This document shows positions 16,778-25,546 of a DNA stretch of 64,000 nucleotides, in pieces. The translations under genes and the position numbers were made by a program. Position 1 is the stretch's first letter, and each line of letters opens with the position of its first letter. The stretch spans positions 170,242-234,241 of the forward strand of contig FR894562.1 in the NCBI GenBank assembly GCA_000436115.1, given 5' to 3'. The DNA is from Firmicutes bacterium CAG:534 (GTDB lineage: Bacteria > Bacillota > Clostridia > Lachnospirales > Lachnospiraceae). The notes under the pieces are model-generated. The model saw only the letters and a program-made list of their open reading frames with translations. It had not been told where the DNA came from and did no database searches.

Positions 16778-18511
16778 ATGAAGCAAATAAATTTTTTTAT
16801 AAATGTATTTTTCATCTTAATATGGCTTATGGCAATGACCGGTTCAGATGCTTATTTTATTCCATATTTGGTATGTGGAACAGCAGGGATCCTGTGCTGC
16901 TGTGCTTTGAATAAGGAGAAGCCGACTGTTGAAGGGAAAGGAAAGCGGGCGCTTATAGTGATCTTGGCCGGAATATTTTCCTGTGCAGCTGCCCTGGCAA
17001 ACTATAAGCTGTTTGTGGATATAGATTGTCCAAATGGAACAGTATCCGCTTTTTTATATAAAATTGCATATCCAGCAGCTATTTTGGCGGGAGGATTTTG
17101 TATAGCTGAGAAGATACTGGAATTTACCTTAAAAAGGATCAGTAATCTGACATGGGAAGCGCATGAATACGGACGAAAACCGTTGTGGATTTTTATAGCT
17201 GCCGGTACCGGCATTGCAGTCTTTGACCTGCTTTTCCTGTTTATGGCCAAGTATCCCGGACAGCTGACAACAGACAGTTATATTCAACTGATGCAGATCA
17301 TGTCCGGTTCCTATTCCAATCACCACCCGTTTTACCACACAATGATAATCAAGTTGTTTTTTCAACCGGGAATGCTGCTTTTGGGAGAGATCAACGCAGC
17401 GGTAGCGCTTTATAGTGTTTTTCAGGTTGTGTTTATGTCAATGTGCCTGGCCTATGGAGCGGTGACCTTATATGAAATGAAACTATCCTCAAAAGTAATT
17501 TTACTGTACATATGCTTTTGCGCTTTTATGCCATATAATATCATGTATAGCTTTACCATGTGGAAGGATATTCTTTTTGGAGGAGCAACGCTGCTATTTG
17601 TCATAGCTGTTTTCAGGCGGCTGTATCAAATTGGAAACTGCTCATGGACGAACACTTTGGTGCTTTTTTTGAGCGGCATGGGAGTTTGCCTTTGGAGAAG
17701 CAACGGGTGGATCGCTTTTTTCATATTCAGCTGTGTATTTGTGGTCATACTGGGAAAAAGGCAGAGAAAAATTGTATTTTTGCTTGCTTGCGTCTTACTG
17801 CTGACCTATATTTTAAAGCATCCGGTTTTAGATGCGCTGAATGTAACCCAGCCGGATACGGCAGAAGCGCTTTCTATTCCGGTTCAGCAGGTGGCAAGAG
17901 TGGTGGCGGATGGAGAAGAACTGTCAAAGGAACAATATGATCTGCTTTCTGAAATCGTAGATGTGGATATGATAGAAGACGCCTATGACGCAAATATATC
18001 AGATCCAATGAAGAGCCTGATAAGGCAGAAGGGGCAGCAGGATTACTTAAGGGAACATAAAATGGATTTTGTGCACCTTTATGTGGAGCTAGGACTGAAG
18101 CATCCTCTGAAATATCTGGAAGCCTGGGTTGACCAGACAAAAGGATACTGGAACGCAGGCTATGAATACTGGGTATGGAACGGAAACTGGATGAACGATC
18201 TTGGAATACAGGGAACGATCCATTCCAAAGGGATCAATGAGCTGCTGGAAACTTACTTGTGGCTGTATCAAAACGTAGGGGCGGCGCAAATATTTATCAG
18301 CATCGGATTTTATACATGGGTGCTGGGATACCTGTTCTATATTTGTATCCTGAAGAAGGAAAAGGAGAAGCTTGTAATCCTATCCTTGCCGACTGCTATA
18401 TTGATCAGTCTTCTTCTTGCGGCGCCGGTATATTCTGAATTCAGATATGCTTATGCGGTTATTTATGCAGTTCCGTTTTTGGGAGCTATAACATTTTATA
18501 AAAGAGCGTAA
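16778..18511 (+). CDS. Polytopic membrane protein, DUF6020-like (GT-C-type)
   Basis: 577 aa with about a dozen membrane helices. The loop after the fourth or fifth helix has KYPGQLTTDSYIQLMQ and SNHHPFYHT, the P-G-x-x-T-x-D-S and H-H-P pattern of DUF6020-type proteins in Gram-positive polysaccharide loci; Asp-bearing first loops are typical of GT-C transferases. It is followed by CMWKDILFGG-like and LWRSNGW segments also seen in that group. Start ATG 16778 has only a weak GGA upstream. It probably works outside the membrane on lipid-linked glycan; the reaction is not established. Confidence 0.65.
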   Translation: MKQINFFINVFFILIWLMAMTGSDAYFIPYLVCGTAGILCCCALNKEKPTVEGKGKRALIVILAGIFSCAAALANYKLFVDIDCPNGTVSAFLYKIAYPAAILAGGFCIAEKILEFTLKRISNLTWEAHEYGRKPLWIFIAAGTGIAVFDLLFLFMAKYPGQLTTDSYIQLMQIMSGSYSNHHPFYHTMIIKLFFQPGMLLLGEINAAVALYSVFQVVFMSMCLAYGAVTLYEMKLSSKVILLYICFCAFMPYNIMYSFTMWKDILFGGATLLFVIAVFRRLYQIGNCSWTNTLVLFLSGMGVCLWRSNGWIAFFIFSCVFVVILGKRQRKIVFLLACVLLLTYILKHPVLDALNVTQPDTAEALSIPVQQVARVVADGEELSKEQYDLLSEIVDVDMIEDAYDANISDPMKSLIRQKGQQDYLREHKMDFVHLYVELGLKHPLKYLEAWVDQTKGYWNAGYEYWVWNGNWMNDLGIQGTIHSKGINELLETYLWLYQNVGAAQIFISIGFYTWVLGYLFYICILKKEKEKLVILSLPTAILISLLLAAPVYSEFRYAYAVIYAVPFLGAITFYKRA

Positions 18512-18546
18512 AGGAAAAGAGAGCATTTAATAAAGGTGGACGGATA

Positions 18547-20148
18547 ATGGGTGAACTGAAATTACTGGATTGTACGCTTCGGGACGGCGGCTATGTTAAT
18601 GACTGGAAATTTGGACATGACAACATGGTGAGCATTTTTGAACGTCTTGTAGATGCGGGAATCGATATTATCGAAATTGGTTTTCTGGATGAGCGAAGGG
18701 AGTTTGATCCCGACCGAAGCATAATGCCCGATACAAAAAGCGTAGAAAAAAATTATGGGCTGCTTGACAGAAGAGACTCGATGATCGTTGGTATGATCGA
18801 TTATGGAACATGCGATCTTTCTCATATCCAGCCATGCAAGGACAGCTTTTTGGATGGCATAAGGGTGATCTTTAAAAAAAATCACAGAAAAGAAGCGATC
18901 CAATTCTGCGGTGAACTGATCAAACTGGGATATAAGGTTTTTGTCCAGCTGGTATCAGTCACAAGCTATTCGGACGAGGAAATGCTGGATCTGATCAGGC
19001 TTGCCAACGCAGTGAAGCCTTATGCCGTTTCTATGGTGGATACTTATGGGCTCATGCATCAGAGCAATATAAAGCATTATTACGAATTGCTGGATAAACA
19101 TTTAGACGGAGATATTGCGTTAGGATATCATGCCCATAATAATTTTCAAATGGGATATGCAAACTGCATTGAACTGCTCTCCAAACAGACGGAGCGGATG
19201 ATCGTTGTGGACGGAAGCATTTACGGAATGGGAAAAAGCGCCGGAAACGCACCGCTGGAGCTGATTGCAATGCATATGAACCAGTGCTATGGGAAAAAGT
19301 ATCATATTAGCCAGATACTGGAAGCAATCGATGCGAATATCAGTATTTTTTACACTCCCGCCACCTGGGGATATAATATGTTTTATTACATTGCGGCATT
19401 TAACGACTGCCATCCCAATTATGTGTCGTACCTGATGGATAAAAGAACGCTGTCTGTGAAATCGATCAATGAAATTCTGGGACAGCTTAAAGGGGAAAAG
19501 AGGCTTCTGTATGATAAGGATTATATAGAAGAACTTTATGTGGGATATCAGGAAAATGTTGTGGATGATAAAGCAAGTGTAAAGAGGCTGAAGCAAAAGC
19601 TGGAAGGAAAGAAGATTTTGCTGCTTGGCCCCGGCTTTAATATCAAAAAGCAGGAAAAAAGAATTGTGGATTTTATAGAAAAAGAAAAGCCCACAATTAT
19701 TTCTGTTAATATGATCCCACAGGATTTTGAAGCGGACTATATCTTTTTAAGCAATTCCAAAAGATACGTCCAGATGGCGACGGCGCTGCTGAGCGCAGAG
19801 CGCAGATACGAGATCATAGCGACATCAAACGTAACTGCTTCCGGGAAAAAGTTTGACTATGAATTGAACTACAGTGAACTGCTTGATCGGAGCGCAGAAA
19901 TCATTGATAATTCTTTTGTCATGCTTTTAAAGGTAATGTTAAGGATCGGCATGAAAAGAGTTTGGCTTGCCGGCTTTGACGGTTATTTCGGAAGAAGCAA
20001 CAGCAAAAATTACCTGAATGCCAATATGGAATATAAATTTGATAAAAAGCAGGCAGACGCCTTAAATCATTATGTCGCTCAGGTACTGGAGCAGATGGGA
20101 AAAGAAATAGAAATGATTTTTATCACAGATTCTTTATATATAAAATAG
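18547..20148 (+). CDS. DRE-TIM aldolase fused to a Rossmann-like C-terminal domain (copy 1)
   Basis: 533 aa. Residues 1-300 form a DRE-TIM metallolyase barrel, like 4-hydroxy-2-oxovalerate aldolase and HMGL-type enzymes: LLDCTLRDGGY (D8, R12, D13) and GYHAHNN (H195, H197) are the metal and catalytic motifs. Such enzymes make or break C-C bonds next to a 2-keto acid, commonly pyruvate. Residues of about 345-533 add a second domain starting KKILLLGPGFNIKKQ, with DYIFLSN and VWLAGFDGY, which reads like DUF115/MptE or GT42-type Rossmann folds. ATG 18547 has AAAGGTGG upstream. First of a pair around an epimerase gene; physiological substrate unknown. Confidence 0.75.
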   Translation: MGELKLLDCTLRDGGYVNDWKFGHDNMVSIFERLVDAGIDIIEIGFLDERREFDPDRSIMPDTKSVEKNYGLLDRRDSMIVGMIDYGTCDLSHIQPCKDSFLDGIRVIFKKNHRKEAIQFCGELIKLGYKVFVQLVSVTSYSDEEMLDLIRLANAVKPYAVSMVDTYGLMHQSNIKHYYELLDKHLDGDIALGYHAHNNFQMGYANCIELLSKQTERMIVVDGSIYGMGKSAGNAPLELIAMHMNQCYGKKYHISQILEAIDANISIFYTPATWGYNMFYYIAAFNDCHPNYVSYLMDKRTLSVKSINEILGQLKGEKRLLYDKDYIEELYVGYQENVVDDKASVKRLKQKLEGKKILLLGPGFNIKKQEKRIVDFIEKEKPTIISVNMIPQDFEADYIFLSNSKRYVQMATALLSAERRYEIIATSNVTASGKKFDYELNYSELLDRSAEIIDNSFVMLLKVMLRIGMKRVWLAGFDGYFGRSNSKNYLNANMEYKFDKKQADALNHYVAQVLEQMGKEIEMIFITDSLYIK

Positions 20149-20161
20149 AGGAGGAAGAAAA

Positions 20162-21085
20162 GTGAAGGGAGTTGTGGTAGACGGAGCGACCAGTATGCTG
20201 GGGCTTGCGCTTATTCACGAATGCCTGGACAGGAACATCCCTGTTTTGGCAATATGCAGAGCGGACTCTGCCAGGCTGGATGTCATACCCCAGGAAGAAA
20301 CGATCGAGATCATCAGATGCGACCAGGGGGAATTTGCGGGCTTAAATCCTGCTGTCCGTGCAGACTATGATGTGTATTATCACTTTGCGTGGGGGCATAC
20401 GAAGCAGGAGGAGAGAAGAAAGGTATCCTGCCAGGAACAAAATATAAAATATACGATCGACGCCATAAATTTGGCAAAAAGACTGGGATGCAGCCGGTTT
20501 GTAGGGGCAGGATCCCAGGCAGAGTATGGACGGGTTTCCGGAATGATCGGGCCTGATACACAGGTGAATCCGGAGGTGGCTTACGGAATTGCAAAATATG
20601 CTGCCGGGAAAATGGCCTTTATAGAGTGCGAAAGTCTGCAAATGGAATGTATATGGACCAGAACCTTCAGCGTATATGGCATCAATGACAATAGAACGAC
20701 CATGGTCATGTACGCCATAGATAAACTCTTAAAGGGAGAAAAACCGGTTTTTACGAAGGCGGAACAAACCTGGGATTATCTTTACAGCAAGGATGCAGGC
20801 AAAGCGTTCTTCCTGATTGGGGAAAAAGGAATCAGCGGAAAAACCTACTGCATAGGGAAGGGTGAAAGCAGACCGCTTGTGGATTACATTTATGCATTGC
20901 GGGATGCCATTGAGCCATCCCTTGCGCTGGGAATCGGAGAGGTGCCATACTCACCGCTTCAGGTCATGAACCTGCAGGTCGATATCAGTCATCTGCGTGA
21001 AGACACCGGCTTTACCCCGCAATATTCCTTTGAGGAAGGGATCAGGGAAACAATATCCTGGTATCAGGAGCGTTATCTGAGATAA
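20162..21085 (+). CDS. NAD-dependent epimerase/dehydratase (extended SDR)
   Basis: 307 aa, GTG start at 20162 with GAGGAGGAA upstream. The dinucleotide-binding loop is DGATSMLG (7-14), a variant of GxxGxxG. The catalytic Ser118 lies in GAGSQAEYG, and Tyr141/Lys145 form the YxxxK motif in AYGIAK. This fits an enzyme acting on a nucleotide sugar or a free sugar phosphate: epimerase, dehydratase or reductase cannot be separated by eye. It sits exactly between the two aldolase fusion genes, so it probably modifies their substrate or product. Confidence 0.8.
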   Translation: MKGVVVDGATSMLGLALIHECLDRNIPVLAICRADSARLDVIPQEETIEIIRCDQGEFAGLNPAVRADYDVYYHFAWGHTKQEERRKVSCQEQNIKYTIDAINLAKRLGCSRFVGAGSQAEYGRVSGMIGPDTQVNPEVAYGIAKYAAGKMAFIECESLQMECIWTRTFSVYGINDNRTTMVMYAIDKLLKGEKPVFTKAEQTWDYLYSKDAGKAFFLIGEKGISGKTYCIGKGESRPLVDYIYALRDAIEPSLALGIGEVPYSPLQVMNLQVDISHLREDTGFTPQYSFEEGIRETISWYQERYLR

Positions 21086-21099
21086 CAGAAGGGAGAAAT

Positions 21100-22677
21100 A
21101 TGCCTAATATAAAATTACTGGATTGTACACTTCGTGATGGCGGATATATTAATGACTGGAAATTTGGCTACCATACGATCAGGGATATTATTAAAAAGCT
21201 TGTGGAATCACAGGTGGATTATGTGGAAGTCGGGTTTTTGCGAAACTGTAAGTATGAACCAGGAACGGCGGTTTTTAATAATTGTGCCGAAATCAGGAAT
21301 ATTTTACCTGAAAATAAAGGAAATACCATGTTTACCGCCATGGCGCTCCATAATAAGTATGATCTGGATCAGCTTGAGGATTATGACGGGAAGACCATCG
21401 ATGCGCTCAGGATCACTTTCCATGATTACGATATAGAAGAGGGACTGGCCTATATCGAAAGGGCGATCAATAAAGGGTATAAGGTTTTTGCAAATCCGAT
21501 TAACATTATGGGGTATTCAGATGAAATGATCCTGAAGCTGTTAAAGCGTATAAATGAGATCAAGCCCTATGCGTTTTCTATTGTGGATACATTTGGATCT
21601 ATGATGAAGGAGGATCTGATGAGGATCTACTCCATGGTGGAACATAACCTTGACAAGTCTATTGTGATCGGCCTCCATTTACATGAAAATCTTGCATTAT
21701 CCTTTTCACTGGCACAGGATTTTATTTCCATGAAAGCAAGCGGGAGAAACTGTGTGATCGACGCTTCCATGCTTGGAATGGGGAGAGCTCCGGGTAATCT
21801 CTGCATGGAACTGATCATGGATTACATGAATAAAATGCAGGGTGCAGTTTACAACGTAAATCCGGTGTTTGATGGAATTGACGATCATATTGCAAAGCTC
21901 AAGCAGATTGAGCCATGGGGATATAATACCGCCTACGCATTGTCTGCAAAGTTCAATCTGCACAGAAACTATGCGGAGTTTCTTCTGGGAAAGGGGAGGC
22001 TTAGGGCAAAGCAGATCAATCAGATCCTGGCAAGCATTGAAAAAGATAAGAAAACAGCATATGACGAAGCATATATTGAAGAATTATACCAAAATTTCCA
22101 AAATCATGCTGTTGATGACAAAGAGCTTATGGGAGAACTGGAAAACGAATTTGGCCCAAGACCTATTCTGATCATTGCGCCTGGCGCATCCATTATGACG
22201 CAGCAAAAGGTAATTGAGGAATACATTAAAAAAGAGCAGCCTGTGATCATTTCCGCAAATTTTGTATCGGAAGAATATGATCCGGATTATATTTTCTGTT
22301 CAAACGCCATGCGTTATGAGGCGATTAAGGACAGAAAAGGAAAGAGTAATGTACTCCTGACCTCTAATCTGATGGACGTGGCAGCGCAGGGGGATCAGAT
22401 ACTGAATTATTCGGAGCTTAGCTTTGATGAACTGGGAACCTGCGATAATTGTGTGATCATGCTACTTAAAATGCTGATCAGATTGGATATAAAAAGTGTT
22501 GCCATAGCGGGTTTTGACGGTTACAAAGAGGAAGGGAAGAATTATGTCCATTCCTATATGGCAAGCCAGCACACAAAAGGGAAAAAGGAAAATATAAAAC
22601 TGACAAAATATGTTGCGGAATTAAAGAAAAAGATAGAAATGATCTTCCTGACAGAGTCTGTTTATGACATGGAGTGA
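21100..22677 (+). CDS. DRE-TIM aldolase fused to a Rossmann-like C-terminal domain (copy 2)
   Basis: 525 aa, paralogue of the gene at 18547. Same start KLLDCTLRDGGYINDWKFG, metal site GLHLHEN (H193, H195) in place of GYHAHNN, and the same kind of C-terminal domain beginning PILIIAPGASIMTQQK, with DYIFCSN and VAIAGFDGY. The two differ around the active site (LHLHEN against YHAHNN; VGFLRNC against IGFLDER), so they likely act on different substrates or directions rather than being redundant. The first 55 bp of both genes are nearly identical. Followed 15 bp later by a KdsC-like phosphatase gene. Confidence 0.75.
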   Translation: MPNIKLLDCTLRDGGYINDWKFGYHTIRDIIKKLVESQVDYVEVGFLRNCKYEPGTAVFNNCAEIRNILPENKGNTMFTAMALHNKYDLDQLEDYDGKTIDALRITFHDYDIEEGLAYIERAINKGYKVFANPINIMGYSDEMILKLLKRINEIKPYAFSIVDTFGSMMKEDLMRIYSMVEHNLDKSIVIGLHLHENLALSFSLAQDFISMKASGRNCVIDASMLGMGRAPGNLCMELIMDYMNKMQGAVYNVNPVFDGIDDHIAKLKQIEPWGYNTAYALSAKFNLHRNYAEFLLGKGRLRAKQINQILASIEKDKKTAYDEAYIEELYQNFQNHAVDDKELMGELENEFGPRPILIIAPGASIMTQQKVIEEYIKKEQPVIISANFVSEEYDPDYIFCSNAMRYEAIKDRKGKSNVLLTSNLMDVAAQGDQILNYSELSFDELGTCDNCVIMLLKMLIRLDIKSVAIAGFDGYKEEGKNYVHSYMASQHTKGKKENIKLTKYVAELKKKIEMIFLTESVYDME

Positions 22678-22692
22678 TGCAAGAGGTTTAAA

Positions 22693-23220
22693 ATGGAAAA
22701 GAAGGAATTATCGAAAATAAAATATCTTGTGATTGATGTGGACGGAACCATGACGGACGCCGGGATTTACTATGATGAAAACGGAAATGAACTGAAAAAG
22801 TTTTGTACAAAAGATGCCGCCGGTTTCTTTGCAGCCAGGCAGGCCGGGATAAAAATAATGGTTCTGACCGGAAGGGAATGCGCTGCAACAACGAGAAGAA
22901 TGAAGGAGATGAAGGTTGATTATCTGATTCAAAATGTTAAGGACAAAATCGCCTATCTGGAAGAATTTATTCAGAAGGAAAAAATTTCATTTGAACAGAT
23001 CGGATACCTTGGGGATGATCTGAATGACCTTGCAGGAATGAAAAGAGCCGGTTTTTCAGGCTGCCCGGCTGATGCATGTGAAGAGGTCATACAGGCGGCA
23101 GATTATGTATCTGACGTTAAGGGAGGATATGGCGCAGTACGCGACATCATTTCCTATTTGCTGAAAGAACGGGGAGAGTGGAAAGGCCTCATAGAAAAAA
23201 TATACGGAAGCGGGACATGA
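22693..23220 (+). CDS. KdsC-like HAD phosphatase
   Basis: 175 aa, the usual length of KdsC. HAD motifs: DVDGTMTD (nucleophile D15, acid D17), LTGRE (58-62), a lysine in NVKDK and GDDLND (107-112). In Kdo synthesis KdsC removes the 8-phosphate from Kdo-8-P; relatives do the same for Neu5Ac-9-P or KDN-9-P. Here it follows two aldolase genes and an epimerase gene and shares the locus with a CMP-synthetase, so it probably dephosphorylates an ulosonic acid phosphate. Substrate inferred from context only. Confidence 0.85.
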   Translation: MEKKELSKIKYLVIDVDGTMTDAGIYYDENGNELKKFCTKDAAGFFAARQAGIKIMVLTGRECAATTRRMKEMKVDYLIQNVKDKIAYLEEFIQKEKISFEQIGYLGDDLNDLAGMKRAGFSGCPADACEEVIQAADYVSDVKGGYGAVRDIISYLLKERGEWKGLIEKIYGSGT

Positions 23221-23234
23221 GGAAAGGGAAAATA

Positions 23235-24314
23235 ATGCTGCAGAGGATGAATGTTTATATCACAACAGGAAAACAAAACCTGAAATATGCCTATGTTGCC
23301 ATAAAATCATTGTTCATGAACAATCAGGAACGCGAAATTTTTCTCTATGTTGTTTCAGAGGATCTGACGCAGGAGGACATGCATCATGAACAGAAGCTTG
23401 CGGAGCAGTATGGAAATCACATTATCATTCTGCGGTTTGACGAAGAGATAGCGGCAAAATATATTCACATCGATAAGGGTTATCATTGGCCCATTGGTAC
23501 GATGTCCAGCTATTGGCTGTTTCACGAACTGCTTCCGGAGGATGTGGACAGGATCATTGTGATAGAGTCAGACACGGTAATCGTTGGAAACCTGTCGGAA
23601 ATATATGATATTGATTTTGAAGAAAACTATGCGGTTTGTCCGGGACCGGAGCATAAACCTCAAAACCACAGAGACTTTATGCAGAAAGCAGGAGGAGACT
23701 GCCTGACGTTTGTTCTCTCCCTGTACAATGTTTCAAAGATACGAAATGATTTTTCCCTAAAGGATATTTTGGACACTGATGAAAAAGTAAAGAAACTGGC
23801 CGGATTTTCTCAAATGGAATTTACATTTGGCCTGCTGTTTAAGGATCGCATTAAGTATGTTCCGGGAGAAATTTCCTGTATTGATGAAAATGAGCGTTAT
23901 ATGGAAGAGCTCGGCATAGATTATGTCATGCAGTGTGAAAAGACAGCAAAGATCATACATTTTTCGTCTTATAGCGATTACGGGAAGCCGTGGAACCCGG
24001 TCAGCATCATGCCAGGCTACCTGATCTGGTGGGAATATGCCAAGGAAAGTCCTTATTTCAAAGAATACTTTCAAAAACAATGGGAAATATACGCAAAAAC
24101 AAGGGAGAAAGCAAAGGATTTAGAAAAAAATATTACCTATAGAAACATCTTGCTTTGCACAATGGCTATTGCAGCAGTATTTCTGCTGATTTACTGGGGC
24201 GTGCAGGGATATTTTATGAAAGGGCTGTTTTCTGTGCTTGCAGCGTTAGGCATAGGGGCTGCCACCAGTCTTCTGCTTAGAAAAGGAATGATATGGATAC
24301 AAAAAAAGAGGTGA
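23235..24314 (+). CDS. GT8-like glycosyltransferase with C-terminal membrane hairpin
   Basis: 359 aa from ATG 23235, with GAGGAAAGGG upstream; ATG 23217 overlapping the previous stop is an alternative. N-terminal NVYITTGKQNLKYAYVAIKSLFMNN and LPEDVDRIIVIESDTVIVGNLSEIYDID follow the GT8 pattern, although the metal-binding DXD reads ESD. The last 65 residues hold two membrane helices, uncommon for GT8 and suggesting membrane tethering. GT8 members transfer Glc or Gal with retention. The gene overlaps the next one by 22 bp. Confidence 0.75.
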   Translation: MLQRMNVYITTGKQNLKYAYVAIKSLFMNNQEREIFLYVVSEDLTQEDMHHEQKLAEQYGNHIIILRFDEEIAAKYIHIDKGYHWPIGTMSSYWLFHELLPEDVDRIIVIESDTVIVGNLSEIYDIDFEENYAVCPGPEHKPQNHRDFMQKAGGDCLTFVLSLYNVSKIRNDFSLKDILDTDEKVKKLAGFSQMEFTFGLLFKDRIKYVPGEISCIDENERYMEELGIDYVMQCEKTAKIIHFSSYSDYGKPWNPVSIMPGYLIWWEYAKESPYFKEYFQKQWEIYAKTREKAKDLEKNITYRNILLCTMAIAAVFLLIYWGVQGYFMKGLFSVLAALGIGAATSLLLRKGMIWIQKKR

Positions 24315-25546
24315 AAAAAACGCGGCCAATGCGTGTTTTTATTGCAGTGCCATCCTATTGGCCGTCACAGGATGGAGTGGCCAACATTACGGGGTATCTC
24401 GCGGAAGGCTTAGCAAGACGGGGACATGAGATTCTTGTTTTTACAAGCGCAGGGAACGGCGGACTGCAGGAGCTTCCGTACCAGGAAAGGCATGAAGGCG
24501 TTCTGATCGAACGAATGAGAGTTTTTGTAAGGTGGCCGCTTGTCCTGAGGGGACGTGACAGGAAAAGCACGAAAGGGTTTTATAGGAGAAGGATCGCTTC
24601 CTTTGCGCCGGATGTATTGATCGTGGTCTGTTCACAGACCTGGACAATGGATTGGCTGCATTCCGGACTGGATAAGATAAAATGTCCGAAGGTTTTTTAT
24701 TCCCACGGATATTCAAATCTGAAGGAAACCTATCGTATAGGAGAAATGCTCCGGAAAAGAAATGTTCTGGGAGCTGCCGAACAATATTTGTGCAAAAGAT
24801 ATTATAAAAATCTGTATCATGATATTTCAAAGTATGATCTGGCCATTTATTTATCCAAGCAAAGCAATGCTGCGGAATATGCCAGAGAGCATATGCTGAT
24901 AAACGGAAAAGTTCTGGAGAACGCCATTGATGATGCTTTTTTTTCCGGGGATATGAAGCATGAGTACAGCAGCGAGCCGGGCAACAAAATAAGGTTTTTA
25001 TTTGTGGCAAATTATGGAGAAAATAAAAACCAGGAGATGCTCATCAGGGCATATGCAAAAGCAGGGATAGATAAAAGTGAATTGATATTTGCAGGCTTTG
25101 AAAAGAACCCTTATTATGAAAAGCTGGAAAAGCTGTCAGAGGAATGTCTGAAGGATCAGGAGAAAAAGAAGATTGTACTGAATGCACATTTAAAACGGGA
25201 AGAAATTCTGGATCTGTACCGCACGGCAGATGTCTTTGTATGTTCCAGCAAATCTGAAACATGGTCTATCGTTGCTCATGAAGCGGCGGCAGCGGCTATG
25301 CCGATCATAAGTACGGACGTAGGAGTTTATGGAGAAATTGAGGGCGCCTTTATCGTTCAGAATGAAGAAGAAATGCAGGAAGCAATGGAAAAACTGTATT
25401 ACAGTTTTGAAGAGAGAAAGAGGCGCGGAGAAGCAGCATACAGGTGGTTATGTACAAAAGGGTGCAGAATAGAAGACAAAGTGGATTGGCTTGAGAAGGA
25501 ACTGCTTGCACTTAGAGAGAGGCGGAAGGAAGTTGGAGAAAATTAG
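24293..25546 (+). CDS. Glycosyltransferase family 4
   Basis: 417 aa. N-terminus FIAVPSYWPSQDGVANITGYLAEGLARRGHEILVFT is the standard GT4 acceptor-domain start. The donor domain has FVANYGENKNQEMLI and an EX7E motif in SSKSETWSIVAHEAAAAAMPIISTDVG. ATG 24293 is preceded by AAAAGGAATG. The gene is wedged between GT8 and a fucosyltransferase-like gene with overlaps at both ends. Donor unknown. Confidence 0.9.
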   Translation: MDTKKEVKKTRPMRVFIAVPSYWPSQDGVANITGYLAEGLARRGHEILVFTSAGNGGLQELPYQERHEGVLIERMRVFVRWPLVLRGRDRKSTKGFYRRRIASFAPDVLIVVCSQTWTMDWLHSGLDKIKCPKVFYSHGYSNLKETYRIGEMLRKRNVLGAAEQYLCKRYYKNLYHDISKYDLAIYLSKQSNAAEYAREHMLINGKVLENAIDDAFFSGDMKHEYSSEPGNKIRFLFVANYGENKNQEMLIRAYAKAGIDKSELIFAGFEKNPYYEKLEKLSEECLKDQEKKKIVLNAHLKREEILDLYRTADVFVCSSKSETWSIVAHEAAAAAMPIISTDVGVYGEIEGAFIVQNEEEMQEAMEKLYYSFEERKRRGEAAYRWLCTKGCRIEDKVDWLEKELLALRERRKEVGEN

